DNA from: Polyporus tsugae
Lineage: Eukaryota; Basidiomycota; Agaricomycetes; Polyporales; Polyporaceae
Reading direction: 5' to 3'
DNA length: 64,000 nucleotides
Assembly: GCA_024305745.1 (NCBI GenBank)
Contig: JAHRBS010000012.1
Location: 1,493,001 to 1,557,000, forward strand
The notes beneath the pieces are model-generated. The model was not told where the DNA came from. It searched no databases and worked only from the letters and a program-made list of their open reading frames with translations. The translations under genes and the position numbers were made by a program. Shown one piece after another: positions 60,461 to 64,000 of this stretch (position 1 is its first letter; each line of letters opens with the position of its first letter).

Positions 60461-60558
60461 GATATCCGAAGAAAATATGTGGGAGTATGAATAGCAGCAA
60501 GATTAGAGAAGGCCCTTCCAGCGGGCGGTTGTGAGGCAGACTGGTAGGAGCGCAGGGG

Positions 60559-60568
60559 CCTTTTGTAC
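60559..60568 (-). promoter_or_regulatory. Conserved core-promoter block of chitinase 3
   Basis: GTACAAAAGG on the minus strand, followed by CCCCTGCGCTCC, stands about 98 bases before the start codon, the same spacing as in chitinase 1. Confidence 0.55.
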
Positions 60569-62159
60569 TCTGCCCTCCGGCACCTCGGAATTCGTCCCGC
60601 CACCGACTGCAAGCCAACGGTCGGACCTTGGTCAGACCCAAAACTACGTAAGTGCCCGTAAGCTATCGAGGGATGGACGGCGCGATACTATTACTAGTAG
60701 GTAGAGCACCCACGCAGAATGTCGGGCCCAACGCGTGCCATGTGGTTGCAGGTGGTCGCTGGGCAATCCTTGATGCCATTAGGTTCTCTCAGAAACGAAC
60801 AAACGCGCGCCGTCGCACCTTGTTGCACGCGAGCACACCCGGTGCGGCATGCCCTGGTGGCAAGATGGTCCGGGCCATTGGTCGGCTGCGAAGGTACGAA
60901 GCCATGAGCTCGACACGTCAATCTACTATTGAATCTAGTAATCGGACATGGTCCTTCGTGTACGCACCCCACTTCAGAGCACAAGTTCCTCAGCCGCGCA
61001 CAGCCACGGCAGGGCGCACTCCTCAATCTCGATGCCCACATGTTGCTGCAGTGCTGCTACGGTCACAGTCTGGACAGGTTGGCGTGGTTACTCCAAAATT
61101 GGATGGACGTGTGGCGCCACGGGGTGGGCCGGCGGTATTAGGCCTAGAGTCCTGCAAGCGCTATGTTCTTTGGAGGCATAATATCTGGTGGCAATTGCGT
61201 GCTTGAGTGCTTTGAGGGTAAGAGCAACGGTGAAGTTGTTAAGCTAATTATCACCCTGGTATCACCTGGTTGATTAACTGATGTGGACACCGCGTGGACG
61301 GCCTCGGCTTGCATGAACGTCACAGTGGGACGGGCCGTAGAAGGCGGTAGAGAGGGAGAGGGACAAGACCTGGACAAGACAAACGACCGTGCAGATCCGC
61401 CACCGATACAGCCTGTGTCGAGTCACGTCGCGGAGACATCGAGTTAGCTACCATATAAGTATGCCCACAGAGCTACTGCAGCACTACTGCAGCGCCTGAC
61501 CGGCGTATGGCCACCATGGAAAGGACTGAAAGCGGCCTAACTTAGGGCTGATTGGACAATGAAAGTCCTTGGAGGGTTGCACACGATAGTGAAGACGATC
61601 CAGAACTTTTCTGGAGGAGAACCTGATCGCCACGTCCTGTCCTTTGTGACTGTCCGTCGATGTCAACCTGGAGCTGGTACCTGTGCGTGTGGAAGATATG
61701 AGTATCCTGATATTTCGGGCTCGAAACCAGGCATCAGCTTGGTTGCATGCTCGAGGGACTAAGCTCGCCCCGATGCGAGCTTCTTGGACCACACGAACAT
61801 CGTCGCTGGGGAGAACGCAATCGATCCTCTCTTGATTTTCTCCTCTCCTCTGCCTTCCAGATCAAACTGGGACTCGTTTGCACCCATTACTTAATTGACG
61901 CCAGAGGCAAGTGACACACTGTACAACTTCAAGCTTCAAGTTCAAGTGCACATCGTAATGAACCGAAGGTCGAGACTGACAGTCGATCGAGTCGGCGAGG
62001 ACTCGGATAAGCGAACTCATTGGAACACGAGCAACCAATGTGTGCCGAGGAACTTTGGTTGAGCCTCATGCATCGTGAATCGCAAGAGGGGGGTGCCTAG
62101 CCATGGACCACATGAAGACGATGGTAAATGTCATTCAATTTTCAAGAATTTGAGGCGGC

Positions 62160-62453
62160 ACCACGTACGATACTGATGGCAGACTTTGGTTGTTCAACGT
62201 CAACGACCAGCAGTCCTCGTCGCTGTGGGCCTGTGGCAGCGTGGTAGGCTCAAAGGGCGACGAGGGCGAACCATACGTGTTGCATACGTGCAATGTGCTG
62301 TCATCAGCAGGAGCGGTGATGGTAGAAAGCAACCAAGCCGAAGCGCCCGTTCTAAACCAGCTTGGTCGCAGCACCCACAACGCGGTTAAAATCCAAGTAA
62401 CCTCCTCAGACGGACATGGAAACGATGCTATTTGTGATGCAACAGCGCTTTAA
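62160..62453 (+). pseudogene. Possible unknown exon or remnant (right copy)
   Basis: The plus strand reads GTTYDTDGRLWLFNVNDQQS, then SSLWACGSVVGSKGDEGEPY and VLHTCNVLSSAGAVMVESNQ without a stop. A candidate acceptor (TTTGAG) lies just before it. The left arm has the same frame with a stop codon. No ATG-started gene model can be built and I do not recognise the protein. Confidence 0.35.
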
Positions 62454-62546
62454 GTTACTCACTCACGCCCCGATGTTCATGCGAAGGATTGACCTGCAAT
62501 ATGGAGCGCATAGGGGTACTGTGTGCAAGTATTTTACACAACGCAG

Positions 62547-63288
62547 TGTCGACCGAATACCGAGAGAAGTCATACAAGACCTGGAGAATTAAGGATAGTT
62601 GTCTGATGTAGAGGTCAAAAGCGAGCAGAGAATGGCGGTGATGTGGTGGACGATAGATGATGGTGTTGTGGCGTTCTGGCAGGCATACGACGAGAGTTAC
62701 GGTTACGGATACGGCGGGTTATATAGGCAGTGCAGACGAGCGAGCGCGGTAAGCGGTGACATAGAAAATGCAGCAAACGGACAAAACGACAACAGTGTAC
62801 GAGCGTGGTGGTATGGAGACGTGAGGATGGATGGATGGATGGATGGATGGATGGGTGGATGGATGAATCAGAGGGGATGGATGGGGGATTAGAGGAAGGG
62901 GATGCCGAGGGGTAACGACGAGCGAAAGCTCGAGAGTGTGGAGAAATGAGAGCGGGAAGGGCAAAGTATCGGGGAAGGGAATAAACTATAGCTTCGGAAA
63001 CGAGACAGATTGTATACCGTATATCGTAGTCCATTTCTTCATCAATTCCTGAAGGCACTTGTTGCCCATATGGCGTTGTTCAGAACACATGGTACCCTCA
63101 GGGATAGGTAGTCGAGGTCAATGCCTCTGCACCATGGTGGTAGGCTAAACAACGATCGCGAGAGTTAGCATTATTTCTCCTACGGCCGCGTCCAAGGCCA
63201 GTGTGGCATGCGTACCTGATTCTTTTGCGCTTCCCGCTAGATCCAAGTCCACACCTCATGCTCTAGATTTCGTTGTCCTCTCCGTCCG
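62547..63288. other. Intergenic, with ATGG microsatellite
   Basis: Contains a GGAT/ATGG tetranucleotide repeat at about 62,826-62,882, about twelve units with interruptions. Otherwise nothing is recognised. Confidence 0.55.
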
Positions 63289-64000
63289 CTATACGTCGAC
63301 GTACATCAGTACCGGCTCGCCAACGCCATCGATCTCTGGGATGACGCATTTCAGGTCGAACGCTTTCGCCAACACGATCTTAAATATCTTCTGCACGTTG
63401 ATCGACGCGGATGTCGAGCAGAAGATAAGCGAGGCATGCATCGCCTTCGCGAACCGCTTCGCCTGGATCACTACGGTCAGACGAAGGTGAAGGTAACGAC
63501 CGCATGGGGCAAGGTACGCACCTGCTTAGTTATCTCTTCTTGCTCGTCTCTTGGGAATGTTGAGAATGTGTCAAATTTGGTACCAATCAGGAAAGGGATT
63601 GCGGTCTATGGACAGAGCGTGGTCAGTCAAGGGAGTTGCAAAGCCAACATTATGCCGTTCCCAAGGTCGGCATGTGGGATGAGTGATGCCTTCGATCAAG
63701 TCGCAAAGTCCAGAACAGATGCATGTGCAGGCGGGGTACCCGGGCCATGATGTTCCCTCCCGACATGGCGCCCCCCGACATGATACAGCATTACTCGCCA
63801 TCTCCGGGACAGGCGGAGAGATCGGTCGGTGGGGCAGCGGAAACGCATATATCTCGTAACATGACAACGGGGTCGTTTGCTCTAAAAACAGCACAACGGA
63901 CGTTCGTAGTGGCGGGACACTGACCTTGTTGAACCCCCTAGCTTGTCGATACCACTCCTTCACCGAATTCAACGTCGACTTCCGCGAGAGGTCAAACATG
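63289..64000 (-). CDS. spg1: Septation GTPase Tem1/Spg1, C-terminal part (5' end outside window)
   Basis: Small Ras-like GTPase that triggers the septation initiation / mitotic exit network at spindle poles. Three exons are visible. 63,925-64,000 encodes MFDLSRKSTLNSVKEWYRQA and RGFNK. After a 319-bp intron (63,606-63,924) comes TAIPFLIGTKFDTFSTFPRD, whose GTKFD is the G4 base-specificity motif in the Tem1/Spg1 form. The last exon, after another short intron, is KRFAKAMHASLIFCSTSASI (G5 in STSAS), then KIFKIVLAKAFDLKCVIPEI and DGVGEPVLMYVDV with a stop at 63,289. Like its relatives it has no C-terminal prenylation CAAX box. The P-loop and switch regions lie upstream of the window. Confidence 0.93.

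Larger units (their letters stand above)
57330..62546 (-). repeat. Right arm of large inverted segmental duplication
   Basis: Reverse-complement match to 22,614-27,697. The inner edge lies at about GACCCTGAGTCC. In order it holds the 3' flank, chitinase 3, the shared promoter, the SGGEPDRHVLS-type block and the LWLFNVNDQQ block. The outer edge is near TTTTACACAACG. Compared with the left arm it carries several simple-repeat expansions (57,868-57,930, 58,016-58,050 and the linker microsatellite), which make it slightly longer. Confidence 0.85.

Overview
This window is nuclear DNA from a filamentous basidiomycete, most likely an Agaricomycete and possibly a polypore; that placement is inferred. 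The grounds are many short (about 50-90 bp) GT-AG introns, moderate-to-high GC, and proteins typical of the group: a family GH18 chitinase with a C-terminal CBM5/12 module, a BTB protein of the expanded mushroom type, DUF5648-like repeats and long Ser/Pro-rich orphan proteins. No CRISPR array, prokaryotic operon or tRNA gene was recognised.

Layout. 1-7,336 holds no gene I can support. 7,337-11,277 (-) is glycyl-tRNA synthetase, whose first intron is 1.23 kb and carries two adjacent MITE-like elements. It diverges from a bestrophin-like anion channel gene (11,754-14,402 +). A NYN-domain putative RNase (15,993-17,944 +), an orphan protein (about 18,383-20,009 +) and a small secreted DUF5648-like protein (20,372-20,980 -) follow. 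Two tandem chitinase genes lie at 24,694-27,036 and 29,382-31,755 (+). A run of minus-strand genes follows: an MTR4-type exosome helicase, a 593-residue disordered orphan, two tandem aldo/keto reductases, an F-box/WD40 protein, a coiled-coil orphan, a BTB protein and ORC5. After an orphan plus-strand gene (53,752-55,668) comes a third chitinase (58,059-60,460 -). The window ends inside a Tem1/Spg1-type septation GTPase.

The most striking large-scale structure is a pair of inverted arms of about 5.1-5.2 kb (about 22.6-27.7 kb and 57.3-62.5 kb). Each contains a full chitinase gene with its promoter, and they enclose about 30 kb of housekeeping genes. Chitinase 2 is an older tandem paralogue. 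The three chitinases share exon structure and a core-promoter block but differ in their repeat-encoded linkers, so this is a young, actively diversifying cell-wall-degradation or remodelling locus.

Functionally the genes are mostly independent: translation (GlyRS), RNA surveillance (MTR4, NYN), DNA replication (ORC5), septation (Spg1), ubiquitin ligase adaptors (F-box, BTB), redox metabolism (AKRs) and extracellular chitin hydrolysis. I found no convincing evidence of a wholly new multi-gene system. The best leads are the inverted chitinase duplication, the intronic MITE pair, the two-start GlyRS, and an imperfect fold-back between the BTB and ORC5 genes.
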